Shown here piece by piece: positions 15,990 through 23,900 of a DNA stretch of 34,528 nt. Position 1 is the first letter of the stretch. Every line of letters begins with the position of its first letter. The stretch is taken from contig CALJKJ010000055.1 of assembly GCA_937973685.1 (NCBI GenBank), forward strand, positions 1 to 34,528, in the 5' to 3' direction. This DNA is from an uncultured Flavobacteriales bacterium. GTDB taxonomy: Bacteria; Bacteroidota; Bacteroidia; Flavobacteriales_D; Crocinitomicaceae. The translations under genes and the position numbers were made by a program. A model generated the notes under the pieces. The model made no database searches and had not been told where the DNA came from. It worked only from the letters and a program-made list of their open reading frames with translations.

Positions 15990-17673
15990 GCGTACTAATT
16001 GGAATTTTATATTTTTCATTGCTCGAACTCTTCAAAAACAATCTGTTGAAGGGAAAAAAGTTGCACGTCCAATTACTCGAATAGCAACAATCAGTATCGC
16101 GCTTGCTATGATTGTGAATACAGTTACCATAGCAATTGTCGATGGTTTTCAACAAGAAGTCAGCCGTAAAGTTATTGGTTTTGGTTCACATATTTCCATA
16201 CAAAAAGATGGCGAAGGAACTTTAATTGAAACAGCACCCTTATTACGCGATAAAAAGTTTGAGGATTTAACCCGTTCAATTGATGGCGTTACCTCTTTAC
16301 AATCAGTTGCTTACAAGCCCGCTTTGTTGCAATCGGCTTCCGATAAAGGGCAAAAAGAAATTCTTGGAGTTATTTTAAAAGGTGTTGATAAATCGTACAA
16401 TTGGCAATTTTTTAAAACACATTTGATTGCCGGTCGGATTCCTAATTTCTCGAAAGCTCAATCAAACGAATTACTTGTTTCTAAAAGCATTGCTCAGAAT
16501 TTACATTATGCGTTGGGTGACACCGTTGCAGCATTTTTCGTTAAACAGCAACCCATTCAACGAGAATTCAAGATAGTTGGCATTTTCGAAACAGGTTTAG
16601 CCGATTTTGACAAAGAATTGGTGGTTTGTTCCATCGACCAAGTGCAACAATTGAATGATTGGGGAATACAAGCAGCTATTGAAGTAGACGATACATTGAC
16701 CAATGGCGAATTAGTTATTCGTGCAAATGTAGTTGGTGGAAATGGAAATTATCGCTACGATTGGGGAAATGGATTTGAGCGTTATGCAGGTTATCAAATT
16801 TGTCCTACCAAAGATACGCTTATCCGTCTCATTGCAGCAGATTTTTGGACGCGTTTGGACGAGCCAACTGGCGCTTCGCAATTGCGCGATGGTGAAACGA
16901 GTATTGCCGACACGGCTTATTTGAAAATTTCCCTTTCAGGAGATAAAAATGCGGCATGTTTGATTCAATTGACAGCTGAACAGACAATCAATAAAATGTA
17001 TTTGGATGATACGGGTAATCGCTTTCAAATTAATGCTGGCGCAAAAAAAATTAGATTTACCTCAACGCCTGGGAAAGGCTCATATTCCAATTATGTTGGT
17101 TCGTATGAGTTAATGATTAGCGATTTTGAAGCCTTAGAAAAAGTAAAGCGTTCCGTTCAAAAAGCGGTTGTTTTTAATCCGAATTTTTCACAAACAGTTC
17201 AAGTAAAAAGCATCAAAGACAACCAACGCGATTTGTTTGTTTGGTTGAGTTTTTTAGACATCAACATGGCGATTGTGTTGTTGCTGATGTTAGTGATTGG
17301 CATCATCAACATGGGTTCAGCATTGTTGGTAATGATTTTATTACGCAGTAGTTTTATTGGTGTATTTAAAGCGATGGGAGCAACCAATTGGCAATTGCGC
17401 AAAGTGTTTTTGGTTCATTTTGGAAAGTTAATTCTCAAGGGAATGGTATGGGGAAATATCATTGGTGTTGGAATTTGTTTGTTACAAGCTAACTTTCAAC
17501 TTATTCCACTTGACCCAAAGATTTATTATTTAGATGCCGTTCCTGTTTCAATTTCAGTGCTTTCGATTATTGGTTTGAACGTTCTTACTTTGATTATTTG
17601 TTTGTCAGCACTATTAATTCCTTCGTATTTGGTAGCAAAAATTGCTCCTTCAAAAGCGATGCGGATGAAATAA
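15988..17673 (+). CDS. LolC/LolE-type permease with large periplasmic insertion
   Basis: The protein has 561 residues against about 400-415 for the family. The N-terminal NFIFFIAR and ITRIATISIALAMIV (transmembrane segment 1) align without gaps to the permease at 7090. The C-terminal FtsX-like part has three membrane segments (about 425-455, 475-502, 525-550) with the conserved GVFKAMGATNWQLRKVFLVHFGKL. The extra length is about residues 230-368, between the periplasmic segment ending QLNDWG and the segment starting VGSYELMISDFEALEKV. That insert begins with ANVVGGNGNYRYDWGNG and ICPTKDTLIRLIAADFW, resembling the SprB/Ig-like repeats of secreted Bacteroidota proteins. It probably moves lipoproteins or other envelope cargo with an ATPase encoded elsewhere. 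It is divergent from the NamZ gene. Confidence 0.88.
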   Translation: MRTNWNFIFFIARTLQKQSVEGKKVARPITRIATISIALAMIVNTVTIAIVDGFQQEVSRKVIGFGSHISIQKDGEGTLIETAPLLRDKKFEDLTRSIDGVTSLQSVAYKPALLQSASDKGQKEILGVILKGVDKSYNWQFFKTHLIAGRIPNFSKAQSNELLVSKSIAQNLHYALGDTVAAFFVKQQPIQREFKIVGIFETGLADFDKELVVCSIDQVQQLNDWGIQAAIEVDDTLTNGELVIRANVVGGNGNYRYDWGNGFERYAGYQICPTKDTLIRLIAADFWTRLDEPTGASQLRDGETSIADTAYLKISLSGDKNAACLIQLTAEQTINKMYLDDTGNRFQINAGAKKIRFTSTPGKGSYSNYVGSYELMISDFEALEKVKRSVQKAVVFNPNFSQTVQVKSIKDNQRDLFVWLSFLDINMAIVLLLMLVIGIINMGSALLVMILLRSSFIGVFKAMGATNWQLRKVFLVHFGKLILKGMVWGNIIGVGICLLQANFQLIPLDPKIYYLDAVPVSISVLSIIGLNVLTLIICLSALLIPSYLVAKIAPSKAMRMK

Positions 17674-17753
17674 TCAGTCAAATTAAGCGTTGCTGAGAAT
17701 GAATGGATTACAAATACACGTTTTCTATGCATGTATACAGACAAAGATTTCAC

Positions 17754-17761
17754 TAACTTTG
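17754..17761 (+). promoter_or_regulatory. -7 box of the outer-membrane protein gene
   Basis: TAACTTTG ends 8 nt before the ATG at 17770. A longer in-frame start at 17731 would place this box inside the coding region, so 17770 is the better start. Confidence 0.55.
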
Positions 17762-17769
17762 ATGTTCGT

Positions 17770-18534
17770 ATGAAACAAATGAAACAATTTTTATTCGGTT
17801 TATTACTTGTGAATTCATTGTTGCTTTCTGCTCAAAGAAATGTCAAAGATTCCATCATCAGTACACCTTGGATAGGTTTGCACTACGGATTAATTGCCCC
17901 TGGAGGTGATTTGAAAGAACGTTTTGGCACCTTGAATCATTTGGGTGTTATGGCAGGTTATAAAACCAATCGAAACTGGGTATTAGGATTAGACGGGAAT
18001 TTTATTTTTGGTGATCAAATAAAAATAAACACGCTGTTCAGTCATTTAATTGATAGTTACGGAAATATTACGGATGTCAATGGAGATGTTGCACGTGTAT
18101 TGGTTACCGCAAGAGGTTTTAACGTTAATTTAATGATTGGAAAAGTATTTTCAATTGCAGGTCCGAATAGCAATTCGGGAATTTATGTTCACGGAGGATT
18201 GGGTTATATCCAACACAAAATGCGTGTGGAGACACAGGACCAAGTTATTCCTACGTTGGAATTAACTTATCGGAAAGGATATGATCGCTATACAACAGGC
18301 TTGAATTTCCATCAATTTATTGGTTATGCATTTATGGCTAACAAAGGATTTGTGAATTTTTATGGCGGATTTTATTGTTCACAAGGGTTGACCTACAATC
18401 GCCGTACTATTTTCTTCGATCAACCAACCGTTCCTGTCTCAACTGCTCAACGTTTGGATTTGCAATATGGTATCAAATTGGGGTGGTTTATTCCGATTTA
18501 TGAACGTAAACCAAAAGATTTTTACTACGATTGA
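17770..18534 (+). CDS. Outer-membrane beta-barrel protein, function unknown
   Basis: The 254-residue protein has a signal peptide (MKQMKQFLFGLLLVNSLLLS, cleavage after AQ) followed by alternating hydrophobic and polar segments rich in Gly and Tyr: WIGLHYGLIAPGGDL, HLGVMAGYKTNRNWVLGLDG, GIYVHGGLGYIQHKM, GFVNFYGGFYCSQG and LDLQYGIKLGWFIPIY. These look like strands of a roughly 8-10-strand outer-membrane barrel. I cannot assign a function. I use ATG 17770 because a -7 box occupies the upstream extension. The stop overlaps the waaA start (TGATG at 18532-18536), so the two are translationally coupled, which suggests a role in LPS or outer-membrane maintenance (inference). Confidence 0.85.
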   Translation: MKQMKQFLFGLLLVNSLLLSAQRNVKDSIISTPWIGLHYGLIAPGGDLKERFGTLNHLGVMAGYKTNRNWVLGLDGNFIFGDQIKINTLFSHLIDSYGNITDVNGDVARVLVTARGFNVNLMIGKVFSIAGPNSNSGIYVHGGLGYIQHKMRVETQDQVIPTLELTYRKGYDRYTTGLNFHQFIGYAFMANKGFVNFYGGFYCSQGLTYNRRTIFFDQPTVPVSTAQRLDLQYGIKLGWFIPIYERKPKDFYYD

Positions 18535-19745
18535 TGCGGTTGTTTTACGGCTTCGGGATACGCGTTTTTTACCTACTTATGCGTTTTGCAGCGCTTTTTC
18601 ATGAAAAAGCAAACAAGTGGATTGTAGGTAGACAACAAGGCTTTGAAGGGATTGAAATCCCATCAAACAGCAAAGTAATTTGGTTTCACTGCGCTTCATT
18701 GGGTGAATTTGATCAGGGATTACCGGTGATGAATGCACTAAAGGAAAAAGATCCGTCCCTGTTTTTAGTGGTAACGTTTTTTAGTCCTTCTGGTATGGAA
18801 CATTACCACAAACGCAAGCATTCAGTTGATTTAGCACTTTATTTACCCTTGGACACCAAAGCAAAAGCCACAAAATTCGTTGCTTTTTTACAACCAAAAC
18901 TTGTCTTTTTTGTAAAGTATGAATTTTGGTACAATCATTTAAAAGCAGCAAAACGACAGGGTGCAAACATATACGGAGTCAGTAGTTTATTTCGACCTAC
19001 TCATCGTTTTTTCAAGTGGTATGGCGGTTTTTTCCGGAAAGCTTTGTGCTTGTTTGACCATTTTTATGTGCAAGATGAACAGTCGAAACAATTGTTAAAG
19101 AACATTGGCATTGACCAAGTTACTGTAACAGGTGATACGCGTTATGACCGCATGTTAGCTGTTGCAGCGGCGCATGAAACTTCCGAAAAAATAAACCGAT
19201 TTGTTGCTGGGCAACCGACACTTATTCTTGGGAGCATCTGGCCAGTTGATTTAGAAAAAATTGCACCAGCTTTGCAACGATTAGCGACTTCTTGGAAGAT
19301 TATCATTGCTCCTCATACAATTTCAGAGGAAACTATAAAGTTGATTACCAATGTGTTTGCTGGTCAAGTTAATCGCTATACCAGCGAAGAAGAAACAACT
19401 GCACCTATTTTTATTTTGGATACCATTGGGCAATTAACAACTGCTTATCAGTTTGCACAAATAGCATACGTTGGAGGAGGATTCACTGGGAAATTGCACA
19501 ATATTTTAGAGCCAGGCGCATTTGGCGTTCCAGTAATATTCGGGCCAAATTTCAAGCGTTTTCCAGAGGCGCAATTGTTTTTGGACAAGCAAGCAGCGAT
19601 AAGCATAGCTGATGCAGAAGCATTTGAACAGGCAGTGAATTATTTCCAACAAAATCAATTGATTTCCAAAACCAATTTAGCAGCACTTTTTGCTGAAAAT
19701 GCAGGTGCCGCGGACAAAGTTGTTGCAGCTACTTGGCCTGCTTAG
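18534..19745 (+). CDS. waaA: Kdo (3-deoxy-D-manno-octulosonate) transferase
   Basis: The 403-residue inner-membrane GT30 glycosyltransferase adds Kdo from CMP-Kdo to lipid IVA. Characteristic features are an N-terminal hydrophobic anchor (about 1-22), WFHCASLGEFDQG with Glu58 as likely catalytic base, the FFVKYEFWYN motif (about 126-134), LILGSIWPVDLEK, APHTISEETI, and GGGFTGKLHNILEPGAFGVPVIFGPNF in the donor-binding half. The ATG at 18534 is preferred to the TTG at 18531 because it overlaps the upstream stop as TGATG. It indicates that the organism makes Kdo-containing lipid A. Its stop overlaps that of the convergent LOG gene by 4 nt. Confidence 0.96.
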   Translation: MRLFYGFGIRVFYLLMRFAALFHEKANKWIVGRQQGFEGIEIPSNSKVIWFHCASLGEFDQGLPVMNALKEKDPSLFLVVTFFSPSGMEHYHKRKHSVDLALYLPLDTKAKATKFVAFLQPKLVFFVKYEFWYNHLKAAKRQGANIYGVSSLFRPTHRFFKWYGGFFRKALCLFDHFYVQDEQSKQLLKNIGIDQVTVTGDTRYDRMLAVAAAHETSEKINRFVAGQPTLILGSIWPVDLEKIAPALQRLATSWKIIIAPHTISEETIKLITNVFAGQVNRYTSEEETTAPIFILDTIGQLTTAYQFAQIAYVGGGFTGKLHNILEPGAFGVPVIFGPNFKRFPEAQLFLDKQAAISIADAEAFEQAVNYFQQNQLISKTNLAALFAENAGAADKVVAATWPA

Positions 19746-20425
19746 AAATTTGGACTCAGTTCGTGTGTTTTGTAGAAGTCTTCTATGTATTTAACAGCTT
19801 CGTCAGCAGTATCAACGATATTCAAATAATTCATGTCTTCGGGAGAGATGTTGTGTTCTTTTTCTAACATCACTTCTTTTACCCATTTCACTAATCCTGT
19901 CCAATAATCCGATCCGATTAATACGATGGGACGTTTGGTTATTTTCTTCGTTTGGATGAGCGTGATGGCTTCAAACAATTCGTCCATCGTACCAAAACCA
20001 CCAGGCATTACCACAAATCCTTGCGAGTATTTGACAAAAATTACTTTTCTAACAAAGAAATAGTCAAAATTGATATTGTGGTCACGATCAATGTATTTGT
20101 TGTGAAATTGTTCAAACGGCAAATCGATGTTCAATCCTACCGATTTCCCACCAACGTTAAAAGCACCTTTGTTTCCAGCTTCCATAATTCCAGGACCACC
20201 ACCAGTAATCACACCATATCCAGCGGCTGCTAGTTTCCCGCCTATTTCTGCACTTAGTTGATAGTATGGACTGTTTTCGGGCGTACGAGCAGAGCCAAAA
20301 ATGGAAATACATGGACCAATGCGTGCCATGCGTTCATAACCTTCAACAAATTCGGACATGATTTTAAAAATTGCCCAACTATCGTTTGTTTTAATTTCGT
20401 TCCAGTCTTTTGATGTTACATTCAT
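19742..20425 (-). CDS. LOG-family protein (TIGR00730-like)
   Basis: The 227-residue Rossmann-like protein is of the lysine decarboxylase-like/LOG family. It contains ISIFGSARTPENSPYY, GYGVITGGGPGIMEAGNKGA and the signature VVMPGGFGTMDELFEAITLIQ, whose PGGxGTxxE binds nucleotide phosphate and carries the catalytic Glu. Characterised members hydrolyse N6-modified AMP or other nucleoside 5'-monophosphates to base and ribose-5-phosphate. Lysine decarboxylase annotations of this family are wrong. It belongs to the longer bacterial type with an N-terminal extension (about 35 residues). The intergenic region upstream holds near-matches to the -7 box (CAACTTTG 20487-20494, TAATTTTA 20454-20461), neither decisive. 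Its physiological substrate is unknown. Confidence 0.92.
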   Translation of the reverse strand: MNVTSKDWNEIKTNDSWAIFKIMSEFVEGYERMARIGPCISIFGSARTPENSPYYQLSAEIGGKLAAAGYGVITGGGPGIMEAGNKGAFNVGGKSVGLNIDLPFEQFHNKYIDRDHNINFDYFFVRKVIFVKYSQGFVVMPGGFGTMDELFEAITLIQTKKITKRPIVLIGSDYWTGLVKWVKEVMLEKEHNISPEDMNYLNIVDTADEAVKYIEDFYKTHELSPNF

Positions 20426-20582
20426 GGTTGCTTACTATTTGTATTCAATTGCTTAAAATTACATTATTTACGGTTATTTCAAGCTACAAAGTTGATTCAT
20501 TTATACTTGAACGATTTAGTATGCTGCAAAATGCGATTATTGAAAAAATATTTATTTAATATTGCACTTCAAAAAGTAACAA

Positions 20583-20969
20583 ATGTTTGAATTAGCAGCA
20601 ATAGCAGCAGCACATAGCAAAGTAAAATCCGGTGCAGATTTCCCAAATTATATCAATGAAATTTATGCATTGGGTGTGCAACGATTCGAAACATGGGCTA
20701 CTGATAGTCACACGGTTTATTTTGGTGCATCAGATTTCCAGCTTTCAGCTCCTGGATTATTCGAACCACTAACGATAGCTGATAATTGCGACTTACCAAC
20801 GTTCAAAACGCGTTTATTACTTCACCAACAAGGTCACACCGATTTCGTTACATTTTGTAACGACTGCGCAGCAACGGGTATTGAAAAATGGGTAATGGAC
20901 TTGAATGAAAAAACATGTACCTACTTTGATAAAAACAATACGGAACAATTAGTAGAGAAATTGCCTTAA
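20583..20969 (+). CDS. DUF1398-family protein
   Basis: The 128-residue soluble protein is of the DUF1398 family (E. coli YbcV-like). The family pattern is seen in SGADFPNYINEIYALGVQRFETWATDSHTVYFG, then FKTRLLLHQQGHTDFVTFCNDCAATGIEKWVMDLNEKTCTYFD (each given here in part as residues about 17-50 and 79-118). Two cysteines (FCNDC) are close together but no metal site can be claimed. There is no signal peptide or membrane segment. It is monocistronic, between the LOG gene and uvrA, and ends 3 nt before the convergent uvrA stop. A near-match TAATATTG (20557-20564) lies 18 nt before the ATG. The family has no settled biochemical function. Confidence 0.85.
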   Translation: MFELAAIAAAHSKVKSGADFPNYINEIYALGVQRFETWATDSHTVYFGASDFQLSAPGLFEPLTIADNCDLPTFKTRLLLHQQGHTDFVTFCNDCAATGIEKWVMDLNEKTCTYFDKNNTEQLVEKLP

Positions 20970-20972
20970 GTA

Positions 20973-23810
20973 TCAGCTTTTTCGAATCTTGTTCATGTGA
21001 TCAATTTCCATTTTTAAGTACTTAGCCGTATGAGAAATAGCGGTGTGCTTTTTAATGAGTTCTTCTGGCGTTCCTTTGCAAACGATTTTCCCTCCTTCTC
21101 TTCCTCCTTCAGGACCAACATCAATGATATGGTCTGCAACTTTTACGATATCCAAGTTGTGTTCGATGACCAAAACCGTGTTTCCATCATCAACTAAGCG
21201 TTGCAAGACATCAATCAACATGCGAATATCCTCGAAATGCAAACCAGTACTTGGTTCATCAAGAATATAAATTGTGTTGCCCGTTCCTCTTTTGGTTAAC
21301 TCCCCAGAAAGCTTGATGCGTTGCGCTTCGCCACCACTCAATGTTGTGGATGGTTGCCCCAATTTGATGTAACCTAGTCCAACCGAATTCATGGTTGCCA
21401 ACGGACGATGAATTTTTGGAATGTTTTCAAAAAACACAGCTGCATCCTCGATTGTCATTGCTAACACGTCGTTAATCGATTTTCCTTTGTAACGGACTTC
21501 TAATGTTTCACGGTTGTAACGTTTTCCATTACACGTTTCACATTCGACATAAACATCTGGGAGGAAGTTCATTTCGATGACTTTTAGTCCGCCACCACCG
21601 CAGGTTTCACACCTTCCACCAGCGACATTGAACGAAAAACGTCCAGCTTTGTAACCCCTAATTTGCGCTTCTGGCAGTGCAGCAAAAAGTGTTCTAATTT
21701 CTGTAAAAACGTTTGTATATGTTGCAGGATTACTGCGTGGTGTTCGTCCAATCGGACTTTGGTCTATTTCAATTACTTTGTCAATGTTTTCAAGCCCATG
21801 GATACTTTTATAGGGCATTGGTTTTTTTACGCCGTTGTAAATGTGCGCATTTAAAATAGGGTAGAGCGTGTGGTTGATTAAAGTTGATTTCCCACTGCCC
21901 GAAACTCCTGTTACACACGTTAAAGTTCCCAAAGGTATTGTGAGGTCGACATTTTTTAAATTATTTCCTGTTGCACCTTTTAAAACGAGTGTTTTTTCGT
22001 TCCCTTTTCTTCTTTTCTTCGGTATGGCGATTTCTAATTCCCCGTTCAAGTATTTCGTTGTCATGGAGTCGGTACTAACCAGTTCGTTGAATGGTGCAGC
22101 ATTAACAATCTGTCCACCATGAACGCCAGCTCCCGGACCGATATCAACCACATAGTCAGCCGCTTCCATCATTTCTCGGTCGTGTTCCACAACAATCACT
22201 GAATTTCCGGTATCGCGCAATTTTTTGAGTGAATTAATCAAACGGGTATTATCGCGTTGGTGCAAACCGATACTTGGTTCATCTAAAATATAGAGCACAT
22301 TCATCAATTCTGAACCAATTTGCGTTGCCAAACGAATGCGTTGTGCTTCACCACCTGAAAGACTTCTCGCAGAGCGGTGTAGGGTCAAATATTCCAATCC
22401 AACATCTAATATGAAGCGCACACGATTTCGGATTTCCTTTAATATTTCCGTACCGATTAATTGTTGCTCTTTGGTGAGATGATAAGTAATGTTTTCAACC
22501 CAATGAGCGACTTCTAACAAGTCCATCGCGGCAATTTCGCCAATGTTTTTTTCAGCAATAATAAAGTTCAGCGCTTCTTTTTTGAGACGCGTTCCTTTGC
22601 AATCTGGGCAGGTGATTTTGTTCATGAAACTTTGTGCCCAACGTTGAATACTAGCAGAACTTTCTTCGGCATGCCGCGCCATAAATCCAGCTAATCCTTC
22701 AAAGCGAATCGTGGTGTCTTTCACGCTTGTTTCAAGACCTTCGTTTCCGTTTAATATGATGTGGATAATGTCATCTGGCAAGTCTTTAATTGGCGTGTTC
22801 AGTGAATATCCTTCTTGTTGTAAGTAACTATCAATGCGTTCAAAAAACCAATTCTTCTTGTATTCTCCAATGGGTGCCAAACCTCCTTTTTTGATACTCA
22901 AATTTGCATCTGGGATAACTTTGTCACGATCGATCTCTGCTATTTCCCCTAAACCATTACACAAGCTACATGCGCCATAAGGTGAATTGAACGAAAACAA
23001 ACTTGGTTCTGGTTCAGGATATGAAATTCCTGTTGTTGGACACATCAAAAAACGAGAGAAATGACGCACTTCATTTGTTTCAATGTCATGAATCATCATT
23101 GCTTTATTTCCATGTTTCATTGCTAAAACGACAGCGTCGTAGATGCGTTTTTTATCCGAATCTGCAATTTGCATGCGGTCGACGACCATTTCAATATCGT
23201 GAATTTTGTAACGATCTAGGCGCATCCCTCGTTCGATATCAACAATTTCTCCATCAATGCGCACTTTGGTAAAGCCCATTTTTGCAATTTGTTCAAACAA
23301 TTCGCGGTAATGACCTTTTCTTCCTTTGATCTTAGGTGCTAAAACATTTATTTTTTTTCCAATAAAGTCTGCGATGATCAAATCGGCAATTTGCTCGTCG
23401 GAATACTTCACCATTTGTTCGCCGGTATTGTAAGAGATTGCTGTTCCTACACGTGCATACAAGAGACGAAGAAAGTCATAGATTTCTGTAATCGTTCCAA
23501 CAGTAGAGCGCGGGCTTCGTGAAACTGTTTTCTGTTCGATAGCAATAACTGGACTTAAGCCATCAATTTTTTCGACATCTGGTCGTTCCAAACCACCTAA
23601 AAACTGTCTTGCGTAGGCAGAAAAAGTTTCGATGTAACGGCGTTGGCCTTCAGCAAAAATGGTATCAAAAGCAAGAGAAGATTTTCCACTTCCACTAAGA
23701 CCTGTGAAAACAACCAATTTATTTCTAGGAATAGAAAGCGTAACATTTTTCAAGTTATGCTCTTTCGCACCATAAATATCGATGGAGTTTTGTTTTGTTT
23801 TATCAGCCAT
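20973..23810 (-). CDS. uvrA: UvrABC excinuclease subunit A
   Basis: The protein has about 945 residues and recognises DNA lesions in nucleotide excision repair, loading UvrB. Two ABC ATPase halves are present: Walker A GLSGSGKSS at residues 37-45 and GVSGSGKST in the second half, signatures LSGGEAQRIRLA and LSGGEAQRIKLS, Walker B YILDEPSIGLH and YILDEPSTGLH. The zinc modules include CPDCKGTRL and CETCGGGG...CETCNGKR. The first zinc motif reads CPTTG instead of CxxC, paired with CSLCNGLG. Start choice among GTG 23825 and ATGs 23819, 23816 and 23810: I use 23810 (MADKTKQ). A perfect -7 box TAATTTTG lies at 23855-23862, and a near-match CAATTTTG at 23830-23837. It sits behind the exopolysaccharide operon on the same strand but has its own promoter. 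Confidence 0.97.
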   Translation of the reverse strand: MADKTKQNSIDIYGAKEHNLKNVTLSIPRNKLVVFTGLSGSGKSSLAFDTIFAEGQRRYIETFSAYARQFLGGLERPDVEKIDGLSPVIAIEQKTVSRSPRSTVGTITEIYDFLRLLYARVGTAISYNTGEQMVKYSDEQIADLIIADFIGKKINVLAPKIKGRKGHYRELFEQIAKMGFTKVRIDGEIVDIERGMRLDRYKIHDIEMVVDRMQIADSDKKRIYDAVVLAMKHGNKAMMIHDIETNEVRHFSRFLMCPTTGISYPEPEPSLFSFNSPYGACSLCNGLGEIAEIDRDKVIPDANLSIKKGGLAPIGEYKKNWFFERIDSYLQQEGYSLNTPIKDLPDDIIHIILNGNEGLETSVKDTTIRFEGLAGFMARHAEESSASIQRWAQSFMNKITCPDCKGTRLKKEALNFIIAEKNIGEIAAMDLLEVAHWVENITYHLTKEQQLIGTEILKEIRNRVRFILDVGLEYLTLHRSARSLSGGEAQRIRLATQIGSELMNVLYILDEPSIGLHQRDNTRLINSLKKLRDTGNSVIVVEHDREMMEAADYVVDIGPGAGVHGGQIVNAAPFNELVSTDSMTTKYLNGELEIAIPKKRRKGNEKTLVLKGATGNNLKNVDLTIPLGTLTCVTGVSGSGKSTLINHTLYPILNAHIYNGVKKPMPYKSIHGLENIDKVIEIDQSPIGRTPRSNPATYTNVFTEIRTLFAALPEAQIRGYKAGRFSFNVAGGRCETCGGGGLKVIEMNFLPDVYVECETCNGKRYNRETLEVRYKGKSINDVLAMTIEDAAVFFENIPKIHRPLATMNSVGLGYIKLGQPSTTLSGGEAQRIKLSGELTKRGTGNTIYILDEPSTGLHFEDIRMLIDVLQRLVDDGNTVLVIEHNLDIVKVADHIIDVGPEGGREGGKIVCKGTPEELIKKHTAISHTAKYLKMEIDHMNKIRKS

Positions 23811-23854
23811 AATCATCATTACCACAGCGCAAAATTGGCTGTTACTTGTTACAA

Positions 23855-23862
23855 CAAAATTA
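23855..23862 (-). promoter_or_regulatory. -7 box of uvrA
   Basis: TAATTTTG on the minus strand, 44 nt before the ATG at 23810. A second imperfect box, CAATTTTG at 23830-23837, ends 4 nt before the GTG at 23825. The first box lies within weak arms CTTGT and ACAAG (12 nt apart). I cannot identify a known damage-response operator. Confidence 0.45.
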
Positions 23863-23900
23863 CAAGGAAATGGTTTAAAAGAGTGCTATTCTGAAAATAA

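Noticed and set aside
17731..17769. Upstream ATG for the outer-membrane barrel gene
   Set aside because: It would place TAACTTTG inside the coding region and put 13 charged residues before an already complete signal peptide.
20426..20582. Divergent LOG/DUF1398 intergenic region as a small RNA locus
   Set aside because: It holds several near-matches to the -7 box but no hairpin with a T-run and no conserved structure that I can see; it is adequately explained as a divergent promoter region.
20583..20969. DUF1398 gene as a phage remnant
   Set aside because: Although some family members are labelled phage-envelope-like, no phage, integrase or attachment-site sequence lies nearby and base composition matches the neighbours.
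23845..23866. Inverted repeat CTTGT/ACAAG near the uvrA promoter as a damage-response operator
   Set aside because: The arms are only 5 bp with a 12-nt gap in AT-rich DNA, do not match a LexA box I can name, and can arise by chance.
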